64,000 nt of DNA from Cryptomeria japonica (GCF_030272615.1 NC_081406.1:247001218-247065217); one strand, 5' to 3'. Shown: positions 32,441 to 44,690, numbered from the stretch's first letter. Translations and numbers: made by a program. Notes: generated by a model from the letters alone, not told the origin.

Positions 32441-32985
32441 ACTTATGAAATACATTTTTGGCACTCTTGATTTTAGATTATGGTATCCAAGACACAATGA
32501 CTTTACATTAATTGCCTATACTGATGTTGATTGGGTAGGCAATATTGATGACTAGAAAAGAAAATCCACCGGTGCATTCTTTCTTGTAGGAAGATTGGTA
32601 GCATGGCATAGCAAAAAACAAGACTCTATATCTCTGTCTAATGTTGAGGCAAAGTACATTGCAACAACTACTTGTTATACTCAAGTCCTTTGGATGGTTC
32701 GGACTTTGAAAGACATTCATGTTATTGTTTCTAAACCAGTGCCCATCTTTTGTGATAATACTAGCACCATAAATATATCCAAAAATCCTATTCAACATTC
32801 CAGGACTAAACATATTGATATCATATATCAGTTTCTTCAAGAAAAGGTCTTTGCTAATGATGTGGTGTTAGATTATGTCACTTCTGATCAGGAACAAGTG
32901 GCTAGCATCTTTACTAAACCACTACCTAAAGCAGTTTTTGAAAGCATGAGAGATAGACTTTGTCTTTTCTCTCAATTCTCTTTAA
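32441..32985 (+). pseudogene. Outer copia RNase H
   Basis: AYTDVDWVGNIDD is followed by a TAG and KRKSTGAFFLVGRLVAWHSK, SISLSNVEAKYIATTTCYTQ, PIFCDNTSTINISKNPIQHS and VTSDQEQVASIFTKPLPKAV. These are the four RNase H blocks and the conserved copia pol end. The run 32595-32985 is open. Confidence 0.88.
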
Positions 32986-33714
32986 ATGTTTCACTTCTAT
33001 TTCTGGAGTTAGAGGGAGATTTTATTGCTTCCTTCTTTTCTCCCTTGGCAAGTATTGGCATTTCAGTTTGTTGTTCTTTTTCTCAGTGATTGTGTGATGC
33101 ATCATTGTACAATGTACTTTCATGTACCACATGTTCATTGTGTGATGGTTCTTGACATTCTTAAAATCTCCTCTTTGGCATTGTTGTCAAAAGGGGGAGA
33201 TATTCAGTGTTTCAGTGATAGTGATTCTGATATAGTGACAATGATTTTGATTCAGTGATATTCTTAAATTCTGATACAATGACAGTGATTCTAATTTAGT
33301 GATATTCTTTTTAGTAATATTCATTCATTATGTTTTAGACAGATTCTTAAATTCTGATACAATGACAGTGATTCTGATTTAGTGATATTCTTTTTAGTAA
33401 TATTCATTGATATTCATTCATTATGTTTTAGACAGTGACAATAAATGATATGTGATTTAGCAGTGATAACAAGATTCACAGTGATCATTCTCATTCTTTG
33501 CAGTTTATGATTGTTTATGTGTGTTCTCATACTTTGCAACTTATGATGAACAATCAGTTTCAGGTTGTGATTTCATTCTTTGATTCAGTTTAGTGTTTTT
33601 GTGCTGACAACTGTGTGCATTTTGATAGGATCCATTATGCCCTCTTTGATGCTGTGAATTCAGGTAAAATACTCAGTTGAATATTTGTTTGACATCAATG
33701 CCAAAGGAGGAGTT
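32986..33714 (+). other. Outer copia 3' spacer with tandem duplication and polypurine tracts
   Basis: There is no env-like gene. CAAAAGGGGGAGAT (33188-33201) and CCAAAGGAGGAG (33701-33712) are polypurine tracts; the second directly precedes the LTR. Between them, TTCTTAAATTCTGATACAAT starts an 83-bp unit at 33261 and again at 33344. The second unit carries a small internal insertion. Confidence 0.7.
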
Positions 33715-35491
33715 TGTTGCCCCTCTGGCATGTGTTGGCATTAATGTCAAAATATGTGTTTTGATCACCTTGGTTAAATATTCAATATTTTTTGACAAGG
33801 GTAATTTTGTGTTGATCTCCGTATTGCATATCATGTCCTTTAATGTGATTTTGGAGAAAAATGAAAAGTGGTAACATTCCTAAGTAACTAGGCTCTAAGT
33901 TACTTGGAATATTAAAGGGACTCAAAAGCTATATTTGCAACTTATAAAATATGAGTTGCTTTCAATTCCTTATGTGGTCACATGTCTTATTTGAAACCTA
34001 AAAGCAAAAACTAAAGATGTATACCTTTGCAAAAAGATACTATTCCTACATCTTTTGCTAAAGTTCTTGAAGAGCTAGGACATGAGAAATGGTTGGACAT
34101 TCAGTTGTTTTGTAGAGTAGCGGCAATGCATGGTCATGTGGATTCAAACACAATTTGTCAATGATGTTAAAGGAGATATCTTCAACATTGATTTTCATCT
34201 AAGATGTTTCAAACCCTTGTTTTTGTGATTTATTTTCATGTCAAATTAATTTTTTGGTTGTGATCTATTTATTTTGGTTGTGAGTATTAAATCTTTTTAT
34301 CTCTTAGTTTGTCTGTGTTTTTCATTAAGGGATAATTATGCTATAATCTTCTGTGAAAGTTTTTGTTTATATGTTTTTGGATTTTGAGTTGTTTAACTCT
34401 CTTTCAGTCTCTTTCATGAAAATTAAAAAAAGGGGTGTTCATTGTTACATAGTTCTTACTTTGTAAAATAAAAACCTTACGGGTTATCTTAAGCATATCC
34501 GTTTTAAGTGTATTACAAAAATAAGTTGTTTTGTTTAAGCATTGCTTAAGCAAGTCGGTTTGCACAGTTTTTGTTTTGTCAAATAAAAAGGGGTTTAATG
34601 GTATTATGTGTTGTCACGTTCTTGTACAAGGGTTCTCTTATTAAAAAAAAAAATCCAAGAAGATGCACTGTTGAAAAAGATTGGGTTTTCAATTAGCAGT
34701 TTTTTCTGTTATAAATAGCTATGGCAATGCAATTTATCTCTTGCAAAGACATTGTATGCTATTTGAACACCATGAAGACCTCAAGAAAAAGGTTGATGTT
34801 GTTACACAAAGAGATAAAATCATTGTGGCTTCTTTATGACAAGAAATTCTAGTTAAATCACAGAGACATTATTCTGAAGTGAACTGAGACTATTAATGTT
34901 GTTGAAGATTTTTGGAATATTTTGTAAAATCTTTGTAAAGAAATGCATTTCTATATATCACTGTATATACTCTGTATATGCACAATATCATTCTGTAAGT
35001 GAACTTTTAAGTTCTCTATATGATAAGTTACTATGTAGTTTATAAATATACATTGGTGTATTGTAAATGAATATTGAGACTTTCTAAACTATTGTTTCTA
35101 GATCTCAAAGTTTGCGAGATCAGAAAATGTTGAGAAGTGGAACAAAGATAAAACTTTGTTTGTAAAACTTATTCAGTGAATTGTTTGGAATAGCCAGTAA
35201 GGCACATTTGTAACCAGTGAGGTTCTTTGGTCAGTGAGACCATTTTTGCTAATGAGGCATTCAAACAACCAGTAAGCCAGTGAGGCAATTTGAGTTGTTT
35301 TATTCCCTAGGAGGGTTTCCACTCAGGACATATCATTGTGTCAATTTGTGTTGTGTGATTTTTGCATGATGAAACATACCCTTGTCTTTTTATGCTGATT
35401 ATGTCTTTCAAATTGCAAAAGTTATTAAAGATTCAAAATTGACTATCAACACTTATTCACCCCCCCTCTCAGTGTTGATTGTACTCTAACA
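33715..35491 (+). repeat. 3' LTR of the outer copia
   Basis: It runs from TGTTGCCCCTCTGGCATG after the polypurine tract to TACTCTAACA, 1,777 bp. It contains TATAAATAG at 34710, the CCAGTGAGG repeats near 35215-35285, and the terminal signature TTCACCCCCCCTCTCAGTG shared with the other copia LTRs here. The truncated 5' copy matches from 34809 on. The start could instead be TGTTGGCATTAATG at 33733. Confidence 0.8.
34710..34718 (+). promoter_or_regulatory. TATA box of the outer copia 3' LTR
   Basis: TATAAATAG lies about 100 bp before the point where 5' and 3' LTRs become alignable. The 5' LTR has lost it. Confidence 0.5.
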
Positions 35492-35870
35492 TGTTGGGGG
35501 GGAGTCTAGGGTAGAGTTGCGCAATTGACTACATTTTTTTTGCACAATTGACTATATTTTTTGTGCAATTGACTGAAGTTGTACATAGTTGGGGGTTCAA
35601 GTTGTGCAATTGGGCAATGAAATTGGGTAGTTGGAAGCCATAATTGTGCATTTGAAGGCTTAAACTACATATTTGATTGGGTCAAAATGCAGTTTAACTA
35701 GGGTTTGGGCTAGGTTTGACTAAAATGTGGATTGGTTTGACCTAGGGGTAAACTAGGGTTTGGATTGATTTGACCTAGGGTTGATGCTCAGGTGCCCAAT
35801 TAGGGTAATCAATTAGGGTTTGGAGTTAGGGTTTTGGAATGCACATATTTGCTAGGTTGATGGGATATGA
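35492..35870 (+). repeat. GTGCAATTGACTA and TTTGACCTAGGGTT repeats upstream of the second PMD pseudogene
   Basis: TTGCGCAATTGACTACATTT, TTGCACAATTGACTATATTT and TTGTGCAATTGACTGAAG lie at 35516-35582. TTTGACCTAGGG-like units follow at 35690-35790. Their position relative to the PMD gene matches the GCGCTA array upstream of the first PMD gene. Confidence 0.6.
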
Positions 35871-36244
35871 TCGATGTGGTTAGGGTTAACACAATGTTTG
35901 CCCCATTCTCTTTTAGGTTGATCTTTTGCCTTTACAAACTCTAGAGGGTTTCCCTACATGTATGTCATTGCGTTATCAGTTGCGGGGATGCGAGAGACAT
36001 TGCCTCTTTCAATTAGGATTGTATTGTATCACATGCATGCCCGAGATAAGGGAAAATAGGGGACTCATCACCACATCAAAGCGGTGGCATTTAGAGACAA
36101 ATTAATTTCATCTATCGATGGGGGAGGTGACGGTCACATTGGAGGACGCGTGGCGTATACTGAGGATTTATATCCATGGTGAGCTAGTTATATATGATCC
36201 TTAGATAGGGAGAGAGGCCCTTAGCTCAATGTTTGAGGTGGACG

Positions 36245-37209
36245 CAAAAATTAGGTACAATGTTGTGTCACACTTTATAAAGGAAATGACCAATGTTGAA
36301 TCAACTTTTTAAATTGAATCAATAGAAAGTGACATATATGTTTTGAATTTTGAAATGATGTAAACTAATAAAATGTATATTTTTTGTGTATTTTATGTTT
36401 GTAGTTTTTATTAAAAATTAAAAACTTATTTGAAGATAGTTTTGTATAAAGTAAACACTATAATTTAGTTGTTGATAAAATGATGAAATTGAAGTTACAC
36501 AAGCCACCACACTTCATTTAATAAATTTTACCTTTTTTTCTTCAATTTTTTTTGTGTATTTTGATAACTTGAAACTTTAGTGTATCCATATATTTTTTAC
36601 TATTTTTTATACATATATATTTTTCAATAAATTTGAAAAGTTGCATGTTTTGAAATATAACTCTTTCCATTTACTGCCACCTTTTTTATTCATTATTTAT
36701 CCAAATTAGAAAAGAATTATATCTTCTTGACATGGATTCTTTTCTCTAGTGCATCATAATTTTCTCAAAAAATTTAAATAAATTTTATTATTTTTTCTTG
36801 TCGAGATAATTAATCTTATATTTAAGTGTTGATGGCCTACTTTTAATAAAAATAAAATATTAAAAATAATTAAAATATTAAAAGAGATATATTTTGGAAT
36901 ATTCACTTGTAGATTTATAAAAGTGTATTTTTACATTTCAAAAAAAATATTATTTATAAGAGTACGAGTTGTTGAAACATCGAGTTTTTCAAATAAAATT
37001 AAAAAAATGGTGATTAGACCAAAAGTGATATAAAATATACATTTAGTAGACACTTCCAATTGGAAAAGTTGCGGTCCATATATAGCTTATCTATAATGAA
37101 TCTATATAGACCATATGTTTGACTAAAATTAATTTTTAGTTGGAAAAACTTAAATTCACTTTTGCTGATAAGTTGGCTTGAAAAGTGACACAATATTGTA
37201 CTTTTACCC
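36245..37209 (+). mobile_element. Nonautonomous TIR element, copy 1 (in PMD pseudogene)
   Basis: It is about 965 bp and AT-rich without an ORF. The right end, read on the minus strand, is GGGTAAAAGTACAATATTG then TGTCAC. The left end has GTACAATGTTGTGTCAC, with its outermost bases decayed. Flanks GAGGTGGACG and ACTGTGGATG (shared GTGGAYG) are a diverged 7-10 bp target duplication, and joining them restores the PMD frame (FEVD-ELCIVD). The ~25-bp inverted repeat starting GGG and the ~9-10 bp duplication suggest a Mutator-like MITE. Confidence 0.75.
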
Positions 37210-38553
37210 ACTGTGGATGAGTTATGCATTGTCGATTATGAGATCAGATGGGAGACGGTGGTAGCTCAACATTTGAGGCTGGTGATTATTATCAACATAG
37301 TTATAATGAGATTGGTAGCACCATATAGGAGAGGACATGAATTCATGATTGGACATAGTTGCATGCTAGAGCGGATGGTAATGGATGGGATTGTGTTTGC
37401 GTGGGGACCATGCATGCTAGAAATGTTGTATTTTTACTTGCACTATGTGGCATATAGACGAACTTTGACTATCAGTTGTGGGTTGACATTGCTACAAGTG
37501 TGGACATTTGTGCACATAATAGGGTGTAGACCTAAACCCGACAAACAGGTGCGACCAAGACTACCTTATGTATATTGCTATGATGGGGCATTGTTACAGT
37601 AACTTTGGGGTATACATTTCACTAGAGATGAGTTAGACTACCTCAAATATTTCACATGGAGACTGTATAGGGATTGTCCCAGTTGGTCGAATGATGAGGA
37701 GCATCTCACGTACTATAGATAGGAGAGATACATGATAGGTGGGACTATTTTGAGATAGAGAATCATTGAGGTTCAGTTGCTAGAGAGGGTTCTACAATAG
37801 TTTGGGGAGTGACAGGATGTCCCTACAAGTATGACATATTATGCACGATCCAACAAAGAGGTTGGAGATTGGGGAATATTCATCAGACCACATGTAACAG
37901 TATTTACAGAGTTCAAGCAATTATAGCCCAGACAATGGTGTGTAGGTCTAGATGTTATAGATGTAGGCACAACAATGACATATGATAGGTGGTTTGTAGA
38001 CCACAAGCTATTTCTGTTGACAGATCTGTAGATCCCAATTTCGAGGGTGGCACCACGAAAAGATCAAAGGATAGGGTAGGATTATGAGACAAAGGAGTCG
38101 AAGGGGGATGTGGATGAGGAGTCAGATGAGCATGATGATGAAGAGTTGAATGAGGACGAAGGAGGAGACCATGGCACCATTCCTACATTTATGGATTAAG
38201 ACGATGACATACAAACTCTACATGATGAGCCTGTGTAGGATGTGGCTGTAGGCAATGAGGTCGAGCATATTCTAGATGATAGGGCTATGAGGGGAAATGT
38301 GAGGTATTAAAGAGAGCACATCTCAGTTCTAGAGAGATAGATAACATCTTTTTAGGCAGTCAGGACGACTTGGGATGTTGAGCGAGGATCATTGATTGCA
38401 GATATGGAGAGAATGGTAGTGCAAAGAGATCAGTCAAGAGTGTAGAGAGGGATACACTATTGGCAAAGAGGGATACTCTGATAGATTCTCAAGATACAAT
38501 AGACAGGACAACTTGGGAAGCAAAACGAGAACTTCTTATTGTAGATAGGGATA

Positions 38554-39522
38554 GGGTAAAAGCACAAAGTTGTGTCACACTTTTATAAAGGAAATGGCTA
38601 ATGTTGATTCAAATTTTTAAATTGAATCAATAGAAAGTGAAATATATGTTTAGAGTTTTGCATTGATGTAAACTAATAAAATGTATATTATTTTGTGTAT
38701 TTTATGTTTGTATTTTTTTTTTAAATTTAAAAATGATTTGAATATACTTTCTTATAAATTAAACACTATATTTAGGTGCTGATAAAATGCAGAAATTTAA
38801 GTTAACGAGGAGTCATACTTTATATAGTAAATTTTACCTTTTTTCTTTAATATTTTTCTGTATATTTATAACTTGAAACTTTAGTGCAAAAATATATTTT
38901 TACCTATTTTTTTTATATATATATTTTTCAATAAATTTGAAAAGTTGTGTGTACTGAAATATAACTCTTTCCATTTGGCATCACTTTTTTTTCTTAATTA
39001 TTTATCCAAATTAGAAAAGAATTATATGATCTTGACATAGACTCTTTTCTCTAGTGCATTTATTTTTTTCAGATTTTTTAGAAAATTTTTAGTATTTTTC
39101 CGTTACAAGATAATCAACCTTATATTTTAGTGTTGATGACCTACTTTCAATAAAAATAAAATATTAAATATAAAAAACTAATTTAAATATTAAAAGATAT
39201 ATATTTTGGAAAATTCACTAATAGATCTATAAAAGGGTATTTTTATATTTCAAAAAAAATATTATTTATAAGAGTGGGAGTTGTTGAAACATCGAGTTTT
39301 TCAAAAATAAAAAAACAAATTTTGGTAATTAGACCCAAAGTGGTATAAAATATACATTTAGTAGACAAATCTAATTGGAAAATTTGTGGCCCATATATAA
39401 GATAGCTATAATGAATCTCTATAGACCATATGTTTGACTAAAATTAATTTTTAGTTAGAATTACTTAAATGCACTTGTGTTGATAAATTGGCCTGAAATG
39501 TGACAGTTTTGTGTTTTTATCC
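38554..39522 (+). mobile_element. Nonautonomous TIR element, copy 2 (in PMD pseudogene)
   Basis: It is 969 bp in the same orientation as copy 1 and alignable along its whole length (GTTGTGTCACAC, AATTGAATCAATAGAAAGTG, GGTATAAAATATACATTTAG). The ends are GGGTAAAAGCACAAAG on the left and, on the minus strand, GGATAAAAACACAAAA on the right. Flanks GATAGGGATA and GATAGACTTA are a 10-bp duplication with three differences; removing the element rejoins IVD-RLIVERATL in frame. Confidence 0.8.
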
Positions 39523-39900
39523 GATAGACTTATAGTAGAGAGGGCTACACTTATAGCCTCTCAAGACATAATAGTGTTTAGAGCACAAAGAGAAGATGAG
39601 GTTGTCTAAGAGTTTATCCAGAGTGTCACATATATCAGTATGTGCGAGGATATGCGGGAGATAGGAGAGCTAGGGAAGAAGGCCATATATTAGAGGGATC
39701 TGTATAAGAGTGTGGTGCCAACAAAGCAGAGAGAACCATCATATTGGGCACATAGGAGGTCATGCAACATGAAACACTCTCAGAGGACACATAGCAATGC
39801 AAACATGGTAGAGCCATTGATGCCACCAAGATAGGCATGACTGAGGATAGGAGGAGCTTCATCCTTAGGACAAAATAAAGGTTAGGAGGATCGAGGGAGC

Positions 39901-40450
39901 ACCTAATGATACTTTTAGTGATTACATTGTGTTTTTGTTGTAGACAATTTTTGAGATCGTACTGAGCCTGCAAGATTTATTCAAAACAGATACTCTAATT
40001 TTTGTACTCTGATACTTTTTGTGATGTATATATGACATTCAAATTCTATATGAGACAATGATGTGTTGGACTATATGAGATGCTTTGATTTGTTATGATA
40101 ATGCTTTTATGTATGTTATGTTTCTATATGATGATGATGATGATGCTTTGCATAATGCCATGATGTTATTATGATGATGTATGCATGTGATGCTATGTAA
40201 TGTATGGATTAGGATGCAATGTTATCATGCTATTTGAGGATACTAACATACGTGTCCAGGATGAAATGATGTATGAATGATTATGATATGCATATGTACT
40301 AACATGATGTGAATGCCAAATGAAATGATATATGGATGATTATGATATGCATATGTACTAACATGTTGTGAATGGGATGAAATGATATATGGATAATTAT
40401 GATATACATATATACTAACATGTTGTGAATCCAGTATGCACTTGTGTTTG
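39901..40450 (+). repeat. ATGATG/ATATGCAT-rich repeats after the PMD pseudogene
   Basis: TGATGATGATGATGATGC (40130s) and three units of about 60 bp containing GATTATGATATGCATATGTA then CTAACATGTTGTGAATG (40270-40440). This mirrors the ATCATT/GCAT-rich region next to the first PMD gene (8060-8860), in the expected opposite orientation. Confidence 0.6.
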
Positions 40451-41499
40451 GGTACTAGAGTATGAAACCAAGCGGACCATAAGGACTAATTAAAGAAATG
40501 TTAGTAAGAGACAAAAATTAAATGGAGAAAAGTTAATAATGATGGAACCTTACTTTCATAAGTGCACCTTAGCAATAAAGAGCTTTATTTAATATGGCAA
40601 GTGGATACATCGCGTCATGACATATAAGGTCAGAGTGATAATGTGATCCCTTTGTAGAAAAATAGACATATTGCAGACAAGGAATGTTTCACTCTATCCT
40701 AAAACTTTTGTGTATGTTAAGGGTCGAGGTATGTGTGATAGTCACAAAGTGAACGTACCAACACAGACACCCAAAACATACTTGCTTCAGAGCATCATGA
40801 AAACATCCCACAAACAAAACAAATCAAAACATCATGAATCATCCTGGCCACTCTCATCGCTTGTGGATATCCTCGGGGAGGGTAGGAATGTGATCAAAGA
40901 TAAATCAATGAATGATAAGATATTATTGATAATTAATAAATAAAATCCTTAATTATCTCCTCATGAAAAACAAATTAGTAGGTTGAAGATATTATGGAGA
41001 TTGAATAATTAAGTAAACATCTCCATATGAGAGGATAAATAGAAGAATAAAAAAATAAAAAAATGAGAATTATCCCCACATTAGAGGATAAATAGAGATA
41101 ATTAATAAATAAGATGTATTAAATATCTCCTCATAAAAAGCAAAAATTATGGAGAATTAATAAATAAAATTTATTATCTCCATTTTAGAAGAAAATAAAT
41201 ATGATAAATTAATAAATGTATATTATTCATATTTATGGGTTAAGTAATTAAATAAAATAAATTTATTTAATTAATAGGACAAGAAAATAAATAAATAAAT
41301 ATTAAATTTATTTATTTAATTTTTAGAAGAAGGGTTAGTAGGAAAGAGGGTTTACTTAATTAAACCTAATAGGCAAACAAGTCAAACTAATGCCCAGAGA
41401 CCTTAATTTGGTCAAATTAAGTCAAGTTGAGTCAAATTGGGTGAAGTTGGGAAGAATTGGGAAGAATCGAAAGGAAATGGAAATAAAATGGGAAGAATT
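40451..41499. other. Unassigned AT-rich stretch
   Basis: No gene is recognised. A 90-codon open frame at 40671-40943 has no known motif. From 40940 the sequence alternates TTAATAAATAAAATTTATT-like words and TATCTCC words, resembling the AT-rich first third of a Tat LTR. Confidence 0.4.
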
Positions 41500-41840
41500 G
41501 GGAAAATTAGGTCAAAATGAGTAAATCGGGTCAAACAGGTCAAAGGACATGAATGGGACCGAAATGATGCCATGGGATAGGAAATAAGGTTGAAATGATG
41601 TCACATGACTGGAATTGGGAGAAAATGATGCCATTAGGATAGGTTTTTGGAGAAAATGATGTTGTAGGATCAAAATGGGAGCAAATTGAGATCATCGGGA
41701 TAAGTTTTGGGACGAATCAATGTCATGGAATCAAAATGGGGATGAAATGACATCAATCAAATGGATTTGGGACAAATTTATATCATGGAATTGAAATGAT
41801 GAGAAAATGATATCAACTGGATAGAAAATGGGAAAGGATA
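41500..41840 (+). repeat. Imperfect tandem repeats with AAATGATGYCAT core
   Basis: Units of roughly 30-60 bp contain GGGAGAAAATGATGCCATTA or GAAATGATGTCACATGAC-like words and GGATCAAAATGGG, six to eight copies, decayed. They could lie inside an old LTR. Confidence 0.6.
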
Positions 41841-41887
41841 AGTGAGACAGAATCGAGGAATAGTGAAGACCATGCACGCAATGAAAT

Positions 41888-43129
41888 TGTTGGCCATTTG
41901 GAGGAATTGATTATGTGTTGCATTGATGTTTTGTCATTGATCTCAACACTAGCTGTTTTGGATTCTTTACCGGCACCCTTCTGGTCCCAGTAGGTTGAGT
42001 AGTTCCTGGTTGGTTTGGATCTAGCATGATCCAATATAGTTTGGTTATGGAATTGGTTTATTCATGATACTCATGTTCATATTCAGTCAGTTGCTTTTGG
42101 TCTAGTGATTGGATGCTATCCTGCTTGCTTGGAAGCTTGGCTTGTGGTTCTAGCGAAGGCGTCACCCACAGAGCTTTTGATGAAGATATTTGATGATATG
42201 CATAAGTGGTGTTGGTGCAACTTCTAGTGGAGATTCAGGATACTGATGGTGATCATGTTCGAGACATGGCATATGGAGATCATTGCTTTAGTGTGTGGAC
42301 CTATATTGGGTCCCGGTTGATCTAGGTTATGCACTGACTTAATGTAACGTGTGGATTGGACCTCTTGATGTGTTTTTGGGATGTCTTATGTTATGGATAT
42401 TATTTTTTTGGTCTAAGGCCTATATGTTTTGTAATTATGTAATTGGTTTATTGTCTAGTGGACGACCTAATTGTTTATGGTCGAGGGTTTGTATAAATGA
42501 TGTAAGATCTCATTGTAGATCATCATGGTATAGGATCAGGATATAGGAATGGGATATGTGTATGTAATGTGTGAATAATGTAATATCATTCAGGTAGAGG
42601 ATTCGGTTGATCATTGGAGATCGAATTGGGTTTATGTAAGAGGATCTAGTCCTTCGGTATTGAGCTTAACCGGAACTATACTCGGGCATAGGAAATGCTA
42701 TATTTGCAGTTCATTCATTCTTCCGGATTGTAGTTTGGATTTCTATGTAGTTAGTGAGACTCCTTTTTGTGATGAGCAGTGTGCTCTAGGTTGTTGGCCT
42801 TCCTGCAAGTGTAGGCCCCTCAATTGTAATTCACATACTTACTGCAGAAGTATTATCTGACTGTGGGTAGGCTTCCCACCGTGGTTTTTCCCTTTACCGG
42901 ATTTTCCATGTATAAATCTTGGTGTCATGTGGATGGTATTTATTCTCTGATTATTGTTTATGTTTAATTGGTTTAACTGCTATTCTGGTATTTGGTTTAA
43001 GCATTCCGTTATTAATGTTTTGGGTTTCGGTATTAAAGTTTTAATTGCTAAATGTTTTGGTGATCTGTGACAATTGATTCACCCCCCACCCCCTCTCAGT
43101 TGTCTCCCGGTTATTTGAACTGTCTAACA
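41888..43129 (+). mobile_element. Solo copia LTR (1,242 bp)
   Basis: It begins TGTTGGCCATTTGGAGGAA and ends TGTCTAACA. Before the end it has the GTGGTTTTTCCC signature (42881-42892) and TTGATTCACCCCCCACC, the copia LTR terminal signature also seen in the other elements. No internal region lies on either side. The flanks GAAAT and AAATT share only AAAT, so the duplication is imperfect or the edge is off by a base. Confidence 0.75.
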
Positions 43130-43176
43130 AAATTAAAATAGGAGATACGACCATTGACCCTTTTTTAGTGTCTACA
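43130..43176 (-). other. Possible edge of an old minus-strand Tat LTR
   Basis: The plus-strand TTTTTTAGTGTCTACA, read on the minus strand as TGTAGACACTAAAAAA, resembles the starts of the two Tat LTRs (TGTATACACCTAAAAA and TGTAGACACATAAAA). If so, the solo LTR sits inside this LTR. No polypurine tract is evident to its right, so this is weak. Confidence 0.25.
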
Positions 43177-44299
43177 ATCACAACTATCCAAAACCCTTAA
43201 AAAATATATATAGACTCTTAATAATATAAGTTAAGGCCTAAGATCAAAGCCAATCCCAAAACCCAATCACTTGCCAGATCTTCAATAGATTGAACCCTTA
43301 AAAATGACCAAGCATCTCCTATCAATAGCACATTGTAATCATAAAATTTGATCCACACTCATATTGAGGATTGATGAAAGATATCTTCCATTAATGTGTG
43401 CCTAGGAAGAAACCCAATATATATTGGAATCTTCATATGTACATTTTACAAGAGGAACATTCATGTCAACCCTTAACAAATTCGAACATAACATTCTCCT
43501 AATATTATAGACTTGACAAACCATTAGAAAATGTAATTATTATCATTTGATAGTAGTGATTCTAGCATTGACATTTTTCTTTGATATATTCATAATCTTC
43601 CACTTTTTCGAAGTATGAACATGTATAAAGTTATGTATAATGTGGAAAATTTGCATTTAGGGTTGTGTTTGCACAAAGGCCAAGAGCAATCTAGAGATGT
43701 TGTACAAGGAATGAAGCCTACATAAGGAATACTACATTAAATAATATATTGTGTGAAAGTCAACATATCTTGTTCAATAAGATCAAGTAGAACATGAGTG
43801 TTTTGATCCATGAAATTGGCATAGACAATCATCAAAGTTAGACTTGCATGTAGAACTAAAAGATAATTACAAATAAGTTTCATTTTTGTGCCACCCTACA
43901 AATTCACAAATATTTTTGGAGATTTATATTTTTTTGTGTCTAGGGTGGTCCTCCATTAGATGCTTCAATACAAATATTGTAAGGGGTGAATGCAAGATCA
44001 TGATGGACCAAATATTGGAAATAGAAAAAATAACATGCTAGATAGAAAATTGCTAACATTGAGATGGAAAAAGTGTTAATATTATAGCCCATGTATGGAT
44101 TTTCTTCAAAATGTCTTGGGATTACCTTGGATTTAGGCAAAAAGAGGTCCTAAAACTTGCTAATATAGTTTGCACAACCACACATTAAGTGTTAACTTGA
44201 AATTTTCAATAACATCATCATTGTATTTGACAAACATTTTTGCAACGAAATTTTATGAAAAAAATATATTGTAGAGAAAACACCCAAGATTCTATAAAT
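43177..44299. other. No gene seen
   Basis: AT-rich sequence without a meaningful open frame, repeat or domain that I can identify. Confidence 0.5.
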
Positions 44300-44690
44300 T
44301 ATGCCTCATTGTTTGTGTAAAAAGGGTGTTTTATCTTGCTAATTCGTCACCTAGGTCCTCTTGACAATTGTTACTTAAGTTTACTTCAAATACACATAGG
44401 AGACCTACCACTTTATGTCAAGTCATAAGATTAAGAAACGTATCATAATATTATGTGATCCTATGTTCACCTTGGGCTATATATCCAAGGGGTTCCCTTT
44501 GTAATATCAATCAATCTATTATAATATATCATTTATATAAGTTAATAGAATAGAATTACTCTTTCATAGTTGATCTCTCTTGTGCTTTCATAGAAGTTCC
44601 TAGATATTGGGTGGCTACAATCTTTAGCCAAATCTTGCATGGTATAGAGAATTCTATACCAATTCTTATATGGTACTAGAGCTTGTGAGA
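44300..44690 (+). mobile_element. Possible remnant of a copia LTR end with degenerate primer site
   Basis: GGGCTATATATCCAAGG (TATA-like, 44474-44490) is followed by TTGTGCTTTCATAGAAG and ends in ATATGGTACTAGAGCTTGTG. The last resembles the TATGGTATCAGAGC primer site of copia elements with small changes. No gag was found downstream. Confidence 0.35.

Larger units (their letters stand above)
15440..35491 (+). mobile_element. Outer Ty1/copia element, decayed and interrupted
   Basis: This plus-strand copia element has a truncated 5' LTR (15440-16089), an initiator-Met primer site, gag split by a 12-kb insertion (17201-29246), protease-integrase-RT-RNase H (29903-32960), a 3' spacer, a polypurine tract and a full 3' LTR (33715-35491). 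Without the insertion it is about 8 kb. Stops and frame changes occur throughout, and the YVDD box is YVDY. The left flank is Tat leader (plus strand) and the right flank a PMD region of opposite orientation, so the flanks do not match and no target duplication is visible. Confidence 0.9.
35880..39900 (+). pseudogene. Second PMD pseudogene (plus strand), interrupted twice
   Basis: Three exon-like pieces (about 35880-36244, 37210-38553 and 39523-39900) are collinear with the first PMD gene. Matching blocks are FHLSMGEVTVTLEDAWRIL with GELVIYDP, GREALSSMFEVD, then VDELCIVDYEIRWE, GIVFAWGPCMLEMLYFYLH, GLTLLQVWTFVHIIG and RPRLPYVYCYDGALLQ. An acidic stretch (DEESDEHDDEELNEDEGGDH) and a C-terminal helical part with MREIGELGKKAIY and RDLYKSVV follow. 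There are at least a dozen in-frame stops, mostly TAG. The gaps between pieces are two copies of one inverted-repeat element. It lies opposite in orientation to the first copy, as expected if it belonged to a minus-strand Tat element. Confidence 0.75.

Noticed and set aside
32986-33714. Env-like gene between copia RNase H and 3' LTR
   Set aside because: Only short frames with no hydrophobic or signal segments; the sequence is a tandem duplication of AT-rich words.
35492-35496. Target duplication for the outer copia (TGTTG)
   Set aside because: The left LTR start is missing, so no left copy can be compared.
36245-39522. Intron explanation for the two interruptions of the second PMD gene
   Set aside because: The two inserts are homologous to each other over their full length, have inverted terminal repeats and flanking duplications; a mobile element explains all of this and introns do not.
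40671-40943. Small gene of 90 codons
   Set aside because: No motif, no counterpart near the first PMD gene, and low-complexity surroundings.
44672-44690. Confident copia primer site
   Set aside because: It differs from TGGTATCAGAGC by a transposed base pair and no gag follows; kept only as a low-confidence remnant.
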